A DNA stretch of 64,000 bases from Streptomyces sp. NBC_00289 (GCF_041435115.1 NZ_CP108046.1:7626001-7690000); one strand, 5' to 3'; shown: positions 36,048 through 44,844, counted from the stretch's first letter. The notes: generated from the letters alone by a model not told the origin. Numbers and translations: made by a program.

Positions 36048-36914
36048 CGGTGCACCCGTTCATCGAGGCGGAGAAGCGTGCAGGTCACAGCGTCAAACGA
36101 GCGTGTGAGCTGCTGAAGGTCTCCAGGACCGCCTTCTATGCCCGCCGCGCTGCCAAGCCTGGTCCCCGCGCGGTCCGTGACGCCGAGCTGGCGGAACAGA
36201 TCGCCGACGTCCACACGAGATCGCGGGGAACCTACGGCGCCCCGCGCGTCCATGCCGTGCTCAAGCGGGCAGGCGCCGGATGTGGCCGCCGACGTGTCGC
36301 GCGGCTGATGCGGGCTGCCGGCCTGCAGGGCCGACACCGCAGACGACGGCACCTGACGACGATCCCCGATCCACGAGTTGCCCTGCGGCCCGATCTCGTC
36401 GTCCGGGACTTCCAGCCCGACCCCGCCGGCCTGGATGCCCGCTGGTGCGGCGACATCACCTACATCGCCACGGAGGAGGGCTGGCTCTATCTGGCCACCG
36501 TCATCGACATCGCCTCCCGTCGCGTGGTCGGCTGGGCGACAGCCGACCACCTGCGGACCGATCTGGTCGCCGATGCCCTCACGGCCGCCTGCCGCAAGCG
36601 CCGTCCCACCCGGCCGGTGATCTTTCACTCGGATCGTGGCTGTCAGTACACGAGCCAGCAATTCGCCGCGCTGGCAGACCAGTTGGGGGTGCGTCTGTCG
36701 GTCGGCCGCACCGGACAATGCTGGGACAACGCACTCGCCGAGTCGTTCTTCGCCACCGTCAAGGGAGCTGCTCGACGCCGTCTCCTGGCCCAGCCGGGCC
36801 GCCGCCCGCACCGCGATCTTCGATTTCATCGAGGGCTGGTACAACTTGCACCGTCTGCACAGCAGCCTCGGCTATCGCAGTCCCGCCGAATACGAGACCG
36901 CACTCGCAGCCTGA
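36044..36914 (+). pseudogene. IS3-family transposase OrfB, frameshifted
   Basis: The rve integrase core is readable: first Asp in ARWCGDITYIATEEG, second in FHSDRGCQYTS, Glu in DNALAESFFATVK. At about 36763-36766 the frame shifts: the conserved C-terminus (ELLDAVSWPSRAAARTAIFDFIEGWYNLHRLHSSLGYRSPAEYE) continues in another frame up to 36914, while the original frame runs on into the sigma gene. A plus-one or minus-two change in AAGGGAG explains it. The catalytic triad survives but the C-terminal domain is lost. Confidence 0.88.
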
Positions 36915-37288
36915 CCACCACACCGATGGTGTCCGTCAAAGCGGAACAAGCTCAAGTGGCGTCGGCAGGAGGTCAGCGTCGCCGAGCCGCCCGAGGCGGG
37001 CGCGGCCGGCGCCGACGCGGCGGCCGCGGCCGAACTGCGCCTCGTGATGCGCGAGGCGCTGTCCCGGCTCACCGCGCGTCAGCGCACCGTGCTGGTGCTG
37101 CGCTACTTCGAGGATCTGCCGGAGGCCGACGTGGCCCGACTGCTGGGCTGCTCCGTCGGCACCGTGCGGTCCACCACCCACCGCTCCCTGGCCCGGCTGC
37201 GCTCCCTGTCACCGGAACTGGCCGCACTCGGCCCCGCCGACGCGGAGCGTGAGCCGTCCCGCGACTACTCGCCCCTGGAGGTGCGTCC

Positions 37289-38506
37289 GTGAACGTCGAG
37301 GAACTCGTGCGCGACGCCCTGCGCGAGCAGGCCGCCGAACAGTCCGTGGCGGGAGCCGGATTCGCCGACCGGGTGGTCGCCGCCCGCAGGCGCCGCCGCA
37401 CCCGCAGGCTCGCCGCGGCCGCCACGGCGACCGTGGCGGTGATCGCCGTCGCGGTGGCGGTGCCGCTGCTCGACTCCGGCAAGGAGGACGTACGTCCGGC
37501 GGGTGTCGTGGAGCAGGAGGGCACCAGCGCCCATCCACAGCAGTCGCCGCCGCGCGACCTCATCGCCGCGGGTCGGACGGCGCTCGCTGCCTACTACATC
37601 CCGAGCACCGTCAAGAAGTCGGCCACCGAGGCCGTCACCGAGCGTACCTACTGGCTGCTCGACCAGAAGACCGGAAAATACGTGAAGACCACGAAGTGGT
37701 CCTACGTCGCCGTGGCCCCCGGCCTCAAGACCGCCGCCGTCCTGGAGCGGAACCTGCCCGCCTCCCGGATCGGCCTGCTCGACCTGACCACCGGGAAGGT
37801 GGAGCGGTGGATCCCGGTCGACCACGGGGTCGGGGGACTGTCCTTCTCGCGCGACGGCCGCAGACTGGTGGCGTCGACCTACGGCGAGAACCCCGACCGG
37901 CGGGTCAAGTCCCAGGGTTCCGACGACTGGTCGCCGGAGCAGCCGTCGAGCCGCACCGGCTTCTACGTCCTCGACGTGGCCTCCGGTCAGGGCTCCTGGA
38001 GCGAGGTGAAACTCGGCGGCGACCCGAACGACCCCCTGAGCGGCGGCTTCATCAACTCCCGCCAGGACTTCGCCCTCACCCACGACGGCCGGTACGTCTG
38101 GGCCGGGAACCCCATGGGGGACATCGGCAAGCAGTTCTACGACCTGAAGGGAGCCGAGGTCTCCGTGCCGGCGGGCGAGAAGTACCTGTCGTGGTTCGTC
38201 GACGCGTGGAAGTCGCCCGACGGGCGGTTGGTCGCCGGTGACTTCGCCGGCCAGAAATGGCCGACCTCCTCCTGGGTCCTCGACGCCGACACCGGCAGGA
38301 AGACCGAGGTGCGCGGGCAGCAACTGCTCGCCTGGGCAGGCGAGAAGTCCCTCATCGCGTGGGACATCACGCCGGGCTCCAACGAGTTCCACCAGCGGCT
38401 CGTGCTGGTCACCATCGGGAGCGACAAGGAGGTACCGCTCAGCGGCTTCCGCAAGGGCAACGACGGGGCCGCTGGACGCTGGGAACCGGTCTTCGCCGAA
38501 CGCTGA
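37289..38506 (+). CDS. Membrane-anchored beta-propeller-like protein linked to the sigma factor
   Basis: 405 aa, GTG start overlapping the sigma stop (GTGA). A 40-residue basic cytoplasmic N-terminus, one membrane helix (AAATATVAVIAVAVAVPLL), then an extracytoplasmic domain with WD40/TolB-like blades (GLSFSRDGRRLVASTYG, FALTHDGRYVWAGNPMG, SPDGRLVAGDFAG). This pairing is common beside SigE-type sigma genes and the protein may sense the envelope or hold the sigma factor, though no anti-sigma domain is recognised. With the sigma gene disrupted, its translational coupling is probably broken as well. Confidence 0.8.
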   Translation: MNVEELVRDALREQAAEQSVAGAGFADRVVAARRRRRTRRLAAAATATVAVIAVAVAVPLLDSGKEDVRPAGVVEQEGTSAHPQQSPPRDLIAAGRTALAAYYIPSTVKKSATEAVTERTYWLLDQKTGKYVKTTKWSYVAVAPGLKTAAVLERNLPASRIGLLDLTTGKVERWIPVDHGVGGLSFSRDGRRLVASTYGENPDRRVKSQGSDDWSPEQPSSRTGFYVLDVASGQGSWSEVKLGGDPNDPLSGGFINSRQDFALTHDGRYVWAGNPMGDIGKQFYDLKGAEVSVPAGEKYLSWFVDAWKSPDGRLVAGDFAGQKWPTSSWVLDADTGRKTEVRGQQLLAWAGEKSLIAWDITPGSNEFHQRLVLVTIGSDKEVPLSGFRKGNDGAAGRWEPVFAER

Positions 38507-38511
38507 ACCGG

Positions 38512-39417
38512 TCAGCCGGCGCTCACGAACTCCTCGTACACCGCCCGCAGCCCGTCGACCGCCTCGCGGCCGGCGGGCAGCAGCGGGGAGCGGACCGGGC
38601 CCGCGGGCAGCCCCAGTTCGGTGAGGAGGGCCTTCACGGTGACCGTGCCGGGCAGGCCGGACGCCATCACCGACTCGATGAGGGGCGTGGCGCGTTGCTG
38701 GAGGCGGGCGGACACGGGGGTGTCGCCCGCCTCGAACGCGTCCAGGACCGCACGGAGTTGGGCGGGCACCAGGTTCGCCACGGTGCTGACGTAACCGGCG
38801 GCGCCGACCGCGCGCAGGGCGAGGTTGTGCTCGTCGCAGCCCGCGTAGTACGCCAACTCCGTGCGGGCCAGCACCTTCTGCGCGCCCAGGAAGTCGTGGG
38901 AACAGTCCTTGACCGCCACGATCCGGGGATGGCCGGCGAGGCGGATCACCGTGTCGGGCTCGATCCGGGTGCCGGTCCGGTCGGGGATGTCGTACAGCAT
39001 GAGCGGCAGCCCGGACGCGTCGGCGACCTCCCGGAAGTGCGCCTCCAGCGCCTCCTGCGGGGGCCGGCTGTAGTAGGGGCTGACCACCAACAGGCCGTCG
39101 GCGCCCGCCTTTTCGGCCGCCAGGGCGAGTTCGACGGTGTGCCGGGTGTCGAACGTGCCCACCCCGGCCACGACCGACGTGCGTTCGCCCACCGCCTCCC
39201 GGACCGCCGTGACGAGCGCGGTCTTCTCCGCGTCCGTGGTGGTCGGTGACTCGCCCGTCGTACCGGAGAGCACCAGGCCGTCGCAGCCGGCGGACACCAG
39301 TCGGTCGGCGAGCCGCTGCGCTCCGTCGAGGTCGAGCCCGCCCGTGTCGGTGAAGGGGGTGATCATCGCGCAGAGGGCGCGGCCGAACGGGCCGGGGGAG
39401 GAGCGGGGTGTCGTCAT
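38512..39417 (-). CDS. DapA/NanA-family class I aldolase or dihydrodipicolinate synthase
   Basis: 301 aa from ATG 39417. TIM barrel with the SGTTGESPT phosphate/carboxylate loop, the catalytic Tyr in LPLMLYDIPDRTGT and Schiff-base Lys in RIVAVKDCSHD. These fit DHDPS (dapA), but Streptomyces encode several paralogues, including aldolases for other keto acids. It is alone and convergent with the beta-propeller gene, 4 kb from dapD. Role in lysine synthesis is likely but not certain. Confidence 0.85.
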   Translation of the reverse strand: MTTPRSSPGPFGRALCAMITPFTDTGGLDLDGAQRLADRLVSAGCDGLVLSGTTGESPTTTDAEKTALVTAVREAVGERTSVVAGVGTFDTRHTVELALAAEKAGADGLLVVSPYYSRPPQEALEAHFREVADASGLPLMLYDIPDRTGTRIEPDTVIRLAGHPRIVAVKDCSHDFLGAQKVLARTELAYYAGCDEHNLALRAVGAAGYVSTVANLVPAQLRAVLDAFEAGDTPVSARLQQRATPLIESVMASGLPGTVTVKALLTELGLPAGPVRSPLLPAGREAVDGLRAVYEEFVSAG

Positions 39418-39571
39418 GGGAGTAGTGTCGGCCGCACGACGGTGAAGCTCCACTTAAATGTTCTACGAGATATGCGTAAGGGATGCTGCGAGGTAGGCCC
39501 TATGTCCAATACCGCTCCTCATGGGGCACCATGGACACAACGGTCATCGGCACCTCGCCACGGGAGGCTCC

Positions 39572-39706
39572 ATGAAGCTCGGCAAGGCACTCGCCACCGG
39601 CGTCGCGGAAGAGCGGCCGCAGATCCACGAGGAGGAACTGCGCGCCCCCGAGGAGATCGCGGAGCCGGCGGCTCCCGCGCCCGAAGAGGCACCGGCCGCA
39701 CGATGA
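39572..39706 (+). CDS. 44-aa acidic small protein
   Basis: Begins MKLGKALATGVAEE after a clear GGGAGG and ends in a Glu/Ala/Pro-rich tail. Its stop overlaps the next start (ATGA), which supports real translation. No known family. It could act as a leader for the Cys-rich protein downstream. Confidence 0.65.
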   Translation: MKLGKALATGVAEERPQIHEEELRAPEEIAEPAAPAPEEAPAAR

Positions 39707-40386
39707 GACTGCGGCTCCCCGAGGAACGTCCGGCGGAGCCGCCGACCGGATACAAGATCGCCCACCCGGTGCTGTCCCACGACGGCACCCGGGCCGGGTT
39801 CACCGGGGTGTCGCTGGGCGCCGCACTGCCGTACGGCGTCCTGGCCGACGCGTCCTGCGTCTACGGCCTGCGGCACCGCGCCCCGCACCGCCGCTGCGAC
39901 TGCGGCTTCCACTGCGTGCACGAGCGTGCGGCGGCCGAGGCGCTGCTGTGCACCGCCGAACACCGGACGGCCGCCCTGCTCGAGGTCTCCGTACTGGGCG
40001 CCTACATCCGCTTCGAGCAGGGCTTCCGGTACGCCCGCCAGCGGGTGCGCGTCGCGACCGTCGGACCCTGCGCGTGCGGCGCGGTCGCCGCGGCGCTCGC
40101 CGACGCCGGCTGGGGCAGACCGGGCCGGCGCGCGCTGGCGCCCTCCTGCGCCGGGTGCGTCCACGGGCGTACGTCCGTGTCGCTGGCCTCCTTCGCCCGG
40201 CTGGCGGGGGACGGACTGCGGGTGGTCGCCGGGAGCGTCGGTACGCCACAGCCCACCGGGACGGACGGGCTCGGTGTTGCCGAACTCGCCGCGGAGGCAG
40301 CTCTGTTGCAGGCGCGGCTCGACTGGTTCCAGACCCAGCTGGCTCGGTTCGGCGAGGCCGGGCCGGACGGCGGACGGCAGGGGTAG
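39703..40386 (+). CDS. Cysteine-rich hypothetical protein
   Basis: 227 aa, no recognised family. Cysteines occur as RRCDCGFHCVHE, a further cysteine in ALLCTAEH, GPCACG and PSCAGCVHG, a pattern that suggests one or two metal (zinc) sites. The rest is predicted soluble, with a helical C-terminus (ELAAEAALLQARLDWFQTQLARF). Translationally coupled to the 44-aa protein and followed 52 bp later by two membrane-protein genes. Confidence 0.75.
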   Translation: MRLRLPEERPAEPPTGYKIAHPVLSHDGTRAGFTGVSLGAALPYGVLADASCVYGLRHRAPHRRCDCGFHCVHERAAAEALLCTAEHRTAALLEVSVLGAYIRFEQGFRYARQRVRVATVGPCACGAVAAALADAGWGRPGRRALAPSCAGCVHGRTSVSLASFARLAGDGLRVVAGSVGTPQPTGTDGLGVAELAAEAALLQARLDWFQTQLARFGEAGPDGGRQG

Positions 40387-40438
40387 CGGGGGCCCGTCCG
40401 GGTACCCGGATGTTCCGAACCGAGAGGAGGCGGTGACC

Positions 40439-40858
40439 GTGACCGGGACCGTGACACCGAAGTCCGTGCGCGACGAGCACCATTCCGTCGGCGAACTCGT
40501 CGGACAAGCCACCGAGCAGCTCTCCCGCCTCGTACGGCAGGAGGTGGCCCTCGCCAAGGAGGAGCTCGCCGAGAAGGGTCGGCGGGCGAGCCGCGGCGGC
40601 GGGCTGCTGGGCGCCGCGGGCGCCGTCGCGTACGCCGGGCTGCTGGCCTTGGCCGGCACGGGCACCGCCGCCCTCTCGCTGGTGCTGCCCCTGTGGGCCG
40701 CGGCGCTCATCGTGACGGCCGTGCTGTTCGTGATCGCGGCCGTGCTGGCCGCGTCCGGCCGCGCCCAGTTCCGCCGCGCCGCACCCCCCACCCCCGAGCA
40801 GGCCCTCGGCAGCGTCAAGGCCGATGTCGAGGCAATCAAGGAAAGGGCGCACCGATGA
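40439..40858 (+). CDS. Phage_holin_3_6 (DUF1469) superfamily membrane protein
   Basis: 139 aa if GTG 40439 is used (GGAGG 8 nt upstream; GTG 40433 is an alternative). Amphipathic N-terminal helix with QEVALAKEELAEKGRRA, then two adjacent membrane helices (GAAGAVAYAGLLALAGTGTAA and WAAALIVTAVLFVIAAVLAA). The family name is historical: such proteins are chromosomal, not phage lysis genes. Stop overlaps the DUF3618 start. Confidence 0.88.
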   Translation: MTGTVTPKSVRDEHHSVGELVGQATEQLSRLVRQEVALAKEELAEKGRRASRGGGLLGAAGAVAYAGLLALAGTGTAALSLVLPLWAAALIVTAVLFVIAAVLAASGRAQFRRAAPPTPEQALGSVKADVEAIKERAHR

Positions 40859-41304
40859 CAGACAGGCCAGCGGCACGGGGCACGGGAGCGGACGCCGCGC
40901 AGGCGGCCGGCGCCAAGGGGCCCGATGAGCTGCGACGGCAGATCGAGCAGACACGAAGCCAACTCGGCGACACCGTCGAGGAGTTGGCGGCGAAGACGGA
41001 TATCAAGGGCCGTGCGCTGGCCCGGGCGGCCGACCTGCGGGACAAGGCCGGCGCCATGAGCGTGCAGCTGCGCAGCTCCGCCGCGCAGGCCGGTCACACC
41101 GTCCAGGGCCGGGCACTGCACGCCGGTCACACCGTCCAGGGCAAGGCGACGCACGCGGGTGAGGTCGTGGAGCACCGCACCCCACAGCCCGTCCAGAACG
41201 TCGTCCGGTCCGGGCTGCGCAATCCGCGACCGGTGCTGGTCGTCGGTGCCCTGGTGGGGCTCGTCGTGGTGGCGGGCGTGATACGGCGGCGCGGCGGGCG
41301 GTAG
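40855..41304 (+). CDS. DUF3618 membrane protein
   Basis: 149 aa. GPDELRRQIEQTRSQLGDTVEELAAKTDIKGRA is the DUF3618 signature. A repeated segment AGHTVQGRALHAGHTVQGKATHAG precedes one C-terminal membrane helix (PVLVVGALVGLVVVAGVI). It regularly pairs with the DUF1469 protein; function unknown, perhaps an envelope or membrane-organising role. Confidence 0.88.
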   Translation: MTDRPAARGTGADAAQAAGAKGPDELRRQIEQTRSQLGDTVEELAAKTDIKGRALARAADLRDKAGAMSVQLRSSAAQAGHTVQGRALHAGHTVQGKATHAGEVVEHRTPQPVQNVVRSGLRNPRPVLVVGALVGLVVVAGVIRRRGGR

Positions 41305-41344
41305 CCGAGGGACGGAACGAGCGGGCGGCAGGCCCGGGGCACGT

Positions 41345-41404
41345 CACGAGTGGGCGTGGATCGCGAACCGGTGATACCGGAGGCGGTCCACGCCCACTCG
41401 CGTG
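41345..41404 (+). terminator. Hairpin after the DUF3618 gene
   Basis: CGAGTGGGCGTGGA (41347-41360) pairs with TCCACGCCCACTCG (41387-41400), a 14-bp perfect stem extended by CAC/GTG past one bulged base; an inner ACCGGT/ACCGG helix lies in the loop. Confidence 0.75.
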
Positions 41405-41490
41405 TTGTCGGGACACGGCTCCTGGGCGCGGCACCCACCGAAAGCTGAAACCGTCTGGACAAAAAAATTGTTCGGTGGGACGGTGGACTC

Positions 41491-42117
41491 ATGCAGGACG
41501 TCACCGTGATCGAGGACCCCGAGGCCGCCGCCGTCTCCCTGGACCCCATACGGGCCCGGCTGCTCGCCGAACTGGCAGCGGGACCGGCCTCGGCGGCCAT
41601 GCTGGCCGGCAAGGTCGGGCTGCCCCGGCAGAAGGTGAACTACCACCTCAAGACGCTGGAACGGCACGGACTGGTCGAGCTGGCCGGTGAGCGCCGCAAG
41701 GGCAACGTCACCGAGCGGCTGATGCGGGCGACCGCCGCGTCGTACGTCATCTCGCCGCTCGCGCTCGCCGCCGTACAGCCGGACCCGGACCGGTTCCGCG
41801 ACCAGCTGTCCGCACGCTGGCTGCTCGCGCTCGGCGCCCGGCTCGTACGGGACGTCGGCTCGCTGATCACCGGCGCCGAGAAGGCACGGAAGCGGCTGGC
41901 CACCTACGCGCTGGACGGCGAGGTGCGCTTCGCCTCGGCCGCCGACCGGGCCGCGTTCATCCAGGAACTGACCGCGGGTGTCACCGCGCTCATCCGCACA
42001 TACGACACTCCGGACGCTGAAGGCGGCCGGGACCACCGGATCGTCGTCGCCGTCCATCCCACCCTCAAGCCCGGGGCCACGGCCGAGGGCCGGCCCGCCC
42101 CCGCACTGGACCAGTAG
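41491..42117 (+). CDS. ArsR-type winged-helix regulator
   Basis: 208 aa. N-terminal HTH SLDPIRARLLAELAAGPASAAMLAGKVGLPRQKVNYHLKTLERHGLVELAG is a helix_turn_helix_20-type winged helix; no cysteine metal site is seen. The C-terminal half is unassigned. An SRPBCC gene follows 16 bp downstream, the usual pairing, so it probably regulates that gene. An A-rich stretch (41460-41467) with TTGTTC lies upstream. Confidence 0.9.
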   Translation: MQDVTVIEDPEAAAVSLDPIRARLLAELAAGPASAAMLAGKVGLPRQKVNYHLKTLERHGLVELAGERRKGNVTERLMRATAASYVISPLALAAVQPDPDRFRDQLSARWLLALGARLVRDVGSLITGAEKARKRLATYALDGEVRFASAADRAAFIQELTAGVTALIRTYDTPDAEGGRDHRIVVAVHPTLKPGATAEGRPAPALDQ

Positions 42118-42133
42118 GACTCAGGAGCTCACC

Positions 42134-42871
42134 ATGCCCAAGGAATTCGAGATCGCCCGCGAGTTCGAGGTCGACGCCACGCCCGAGCAGGTGTGGGAGG
42201 CCTTCACCGCCGGCACCGGCGGCTGGCTGTGGCCGATGGAGGCACCGGAGCCGCGCGAGGGCGGCCGGGGCCCGTTCGGGTCCAAGGTCACCGTCTGGGA
42301 CCCGCCGCACCGTTACACCAACCGCGTCGAGGACGTCGAGGGCATCTCCGAGCAGACCCTCAACCAGCTCGACTACACCATCGAGCCGCGCGAGGGGGGC
42401 CGTGCCTGGGTGCGGTACGTGCACAGCGGCATCTTCGTCGACGACTGGGACAACCAGTACGACGGCGCCGCCAAGCACACCGACTTCTACCTGCACACCC
42501 TGCGCGAGTACCTGACCCACTTCGACGGCCTCCCGGTCGCCTTCACGACCTTCGACGGGCCCGACGGCGCCAGGTCCTCGGACGCCCTGACCACCGTCGG
42601 GCGCGCGCTCGGGCTCACCGACGACACCGCCGCGGGGGAGCGGGTCCAGGCGCACGGCCCCGCGGGCCGGACCCTGGCCGCCGTCGTCGACTACCGCGAC
42701 CCGTACTTCATCGGACTGCGCACCGACGACACCCTCGTCCGCTTCTTCGGCCGCAACCACTGGGGTCACACGGTCGGCGTCAGCGTCCACGACTTCGCCC
42801 CGGACGCCGACGCCAAGGCGGACGAAGCCGCCTGGCAGGACTGGCTGAAGGGTGTTTTCAGCCAGTCCTGA
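42134..42871 (+). CDS. SRPBCC (AHSA1-like) domain protein
   Basis: 245 aa, ATG after AGGAG. EFEIAREFEVDATPEQVWEAFTAGTGGWLWPME is the START/AHSA1 opening strand-helix, and the helix TDFYLHTLREYLTHF closes the hydrophobic cavity. The second half (from about residue 150) is a less conserved extension. Such proteins bind hydrophobic ligands; ligand unknown. Co-transcribed with the ArsR gene. Confidence 0.88.
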   Translation: MPKEFEIAREFEVDATPEQVWEAFTAGTGGWLWPMEAPEPREGGRGPFGSKVTVWDPPHRYTNRVEDVEGISEQTLNQLDYTIEPREGGRAWVRYVHSGIFVDDWDNQYDGAAKHTDFYLHTLREYLTHFDGLPVAFTTFDGPDGARSSDALTTVGRALGLTDDTAAGERVQAHGPAGRTLAAVVDYRDPYFIGLRTDDTLVRFFGRNHWGHTVGVSVHDFAPDADAKADEAAWQDWLKGVFSQS

Positions 42872-42880
42872 GCGCCGCCG

Positions 42881-44707
42881 CTACGGCTCGAACCGCAGCA
42901 CCTGCGGGTCGTGGTCGCTGATCTGGTCGTTGAACTCCGAGTTGATGTGCACGCTGTCGTACTCGAGGCCGCAGTCCCGCCGGATCGACGGGCTGACCAG
43001 GATCTGGTCCAGGACCTGCTGGTTGCCCTGGTAGTCGTAGGTGTAACGCTCGCTCCTGGGCAGCGACTTGATCGCCGACCAGAGCTCGCCGTCACCCTCC
43101 AGGATCCTGGCGGTGTCGGAGAACTCGAAGTCGTTGATGTCGCCGAGCGCGATGACGTCCGCGTTCTTCTGGGTGTCCAGGATCTGCTTGACGAAGGTGT
43201 TCACCGCGGTCGCCTGGAGATGACGCTGGGTCTCCGAGCTGCGCGCCACGGGCTGGTACTGCGAGGTCAGCCCCTGGTCCCCGCCCTTGGAGTTGAGGTG
43301 GTTGGCGATCACGAAGACCGTACGGCCGCGGAAGACGAACTCGCCGGCCAGCGGCTTGCGGCTCGCCTTCCACGCCGTGTTCGCCGGGTCGATCCGGCCC
43401 GGGGAGACGGTCAGCTGCGCCTTGCCGCGCACCTTCGTGACGCCGACCGCGGTCGTGGAGTCGCCGCCCGCCCGGTCGGTGAAGGAGACCCGCTCCGGGT
43501 TGAACAGGAACACCTGACGGATGTTGCCGCCGGGCTCACCGCCGTCCGCGCCGTCGACCGGGTCTATGGACCGCCACTCGTAGGCCGGGCCGCCGGCCGC
43601 GACGATCGCGTCGATCAGCTTGCGCACCGTCTGGTCGGCGGCGACCGTACCGTCGTTCGTCGCGCCGTTGTTGTCCTGGATCTCCTCCAGGGACACGATG
43701 TCGGGCGACTTCAGGTTGTTCACGATCGCGGAGGCGTGCTCCTCGAACGTGGCGTCGGACGGGTCGAGGTTCTCGACGTTGTAGGTCGCGACCGCGAGCT
43801 CGCCGCGCCTCTGCTTCTGTGTGGTCTCGCGCTCCAGCCCGGCGCTCCGGAGAGCCCCGATCTCGTTGGCGACGAGGGTGTAGCCGCCGAACTGGTTGTA
43901 GTCCAGCGGGCCCGCGGTCGTACCGGTGAGGGTGTCGCCGACGTTCGCCTTGGGGAAGTCGGCGGTCGCGCCCAGGGACTGGATCTGCAGCCGGCCGGTG
44001 TTCTGGGAGTCGTAGGACCCGTAGACCGTGCCGCCGCGCCGGCTCGCGTTCTCGCGCGGCTTCACCGTCACCCACAGCTCGGTGTACGGGTCGGTGGCGG
44101 TGACCACCCGGACATCGGCGACCCGGACGTTCATGCCCTCCAGCGACTCGTAGTAGTCGAGGGCGTACTTCGCCGGGTTCAGGGTCAGACCGTTGACCGA
44201 GTTGCCCGCGGCCGGGTCGCCGGCCGGCGTGTAGGCCGCCGGGACCGACCGGGCGTCGACGACCTTCGCGGCCGGGACGGCGTTGCCGCTGGAGAGGACC
44301 GTCACGGTCGGCTTGGTGATCTCCGTCACCGACTGGTTCCCGCCGGCCGCACCGCCGGGCACGAACTCCGAGACCGTGCCCGTCACGGTGACCGAGTCGC
44401 CGACCGCGACCTTCGGCACGGAACTGGTGAAGACGAAGACACCTTCGCTGGTGGCCGGGTTGTCGTCCGGGGTCTGGTCCTCGATCCAGAAACCCCGGGA
44501 CGAACCGTAGGCGCGCACGCCGGTGACGATGCCCGCCACGTCCGTGACCTGCCGGCCGGCGTACGGGGACGTCCGGGTGCTGCCCTGGATGTCATGGATG
44601 CGCACGGAGTCCGCGTGCGCGGGCGAGGTGAGGGCGACGGTGGACGCCGCGGAACATACGGCGGCGACGGTGAGCGCGGCGAGGCGCGCGGAAGACTTGC
44701 TCGGCAA
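42881..44707 (-). CDS. Secreted endonuclease/exonuclease/phosphatase (ExeM/NucH-like)
   Basis: 608 aa; TTG start at 44707 with GGAGG 8 nt upstream. Signal peptide ending SPAHA-DS. An N-terminal OB-like lamin-tail/nuclease accessory domain (residues about 35-290) is followed by a DNase I-like catalytic domain: VATYNVENLDP, IVSLEEIQDNNGA, FVIANHLNSKGGDQ, VIALGDINDFEFSD and the final SDHDPQVL supply the metal and His ligands. It should degrade extracellular DNA for phosphate or nutrients. A perfect 14-bp inverted repeat lies about 90 bp upstream. Confidence 0.93.
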   Translation of the reverse strand: MPSKSSARLAALTVAAVCSAASTVALTSPAHADSVRIHDIQGSTRTSPYAGRQVTDVAGIVTGVRAYGSSRGFWIEDQTPDDNPATSEGVFVFTSSVPKVAVGDSVTVTGTVSEFVPGGAAGGNQSVTEITKPTVTVLSSGNAVPAAKVVDARSVPAAYTPAGDPAAGNSVNGLTLNPAKYALDYYESLEGMNVRVADVRVVTATDPYTELWVTVKPRENASRRGGTVYGSYDSQNTGRLQIQSLGATADFPKANVGDTLTGTTAGPLDYNQFGGYTLVANEIGALRSAGLERETTQKQRRGELAVATYNVENLDPSDATFEEHASAIVNNLKSPDIVSLEEIQDNNGATNDGTVAADQTVRKLIDAIVAAGGPAYEWRSIDPVDGADGGEPGGNIRQVFLFNPERVSFTDRAGGDSTTAVGVTKVRGKAQLTVSPGRIDPANTAWKASRKPLAGEFVFRGRTVFVIANHLNSKGGDQGLTSQYQPVARSSETQRHLQATAVNTFVKQILDTQKNADVIALGDINDFEFSDTARILEGDGELWSAIKSLPRSERYTYDYQGNQQVLDQILVSPSIRRDCGLEYDSVHINSEFNDQISDHDPQVLRFEP

Positions 44708-44791
44708 CGGGATCCCTCCGGGGACATACGTGAACGCCGGGACGAGGGCGGAACGCGAACGGGGAGCCGACGCGACCGGTGGGGCGGAGGC

Positions 44792-44844
44792 GACGCGCGT
44801 AGAAATTACGGTGAACAGCTGTCCGCTGGTTTTCTACGCGCGTC
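44792..44844. promoter_or_regulatory. Perfect 14-bp inverted repeat upstream of the secreted nuclease gene
   Basis: GACGCGCGTAGAAA (44792-44805) and its exact complement (44831-44844) are separated by 25 bp. Between them, read on the minus strand, is GTTCACC (44816-44810), the core of one PhoP direct-repeat unit. This may be the operator/promoter of the nuclease gene or a transcript hairpin. Confidence 0.5.

Larger units (their letters stand above)
35676..36954 (+). mobile_element. IS3-family insertion sequence (1279 bp)
   Basis: Ends are TG...CA with inverted repeats that match at 23 of 25 positions; the left begins TGGGCTTGATCCGCTTTG and the right, read inward, TGAGCTTGTTCCGCTTTG. The target AGT is duplicated (35673-35675 and 36955-36957). 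It carries orfA and a frameshifted orfB, so it is probably no longer autonomous. Confidence 0.93.
35450..37292 (+). pseudogene. SigE-family RNA polymerase sigma factor, split by an IS3-family element
   Basis: The 5' part (35450-35675) encodes sigma region 2 (LLKTAVLLCGGDRHAGEDLLQSALVKAAGRW) and the 3' part (36958-37292) encodes region 4 (ALSRLTARQRTVLVLRYFEDLPEADVARLLGCSVGTVRSTTHR). Deleting the IS with one 3-bp duplication (35676-36957) joins them exactly in frame: 561 nt, 186 aa, with restored junction RWRLKWRRQEV. The insertion lies between region 2 and region 4, so neither half should be a working sigma factor. Start taken as ATG 35450 after GAGAAGG. The downstream partner gene overlaps its stop. 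Confidence 0.92.

Noticed and set aside
38512..39417. Definite dapA of lysine synthesis
   Set aside because: Catalytic residues fit, but several DapA-like aldolases occur in Streptomyces and there is no dap operon here, so no gene symbol was assigned.
40439..40858. Holin of a prophage
   Set aside because: The holin superfamily name is shared by chromosomal DUF1469 proteins; no other phage genes are near and it pairs with DUF3618.
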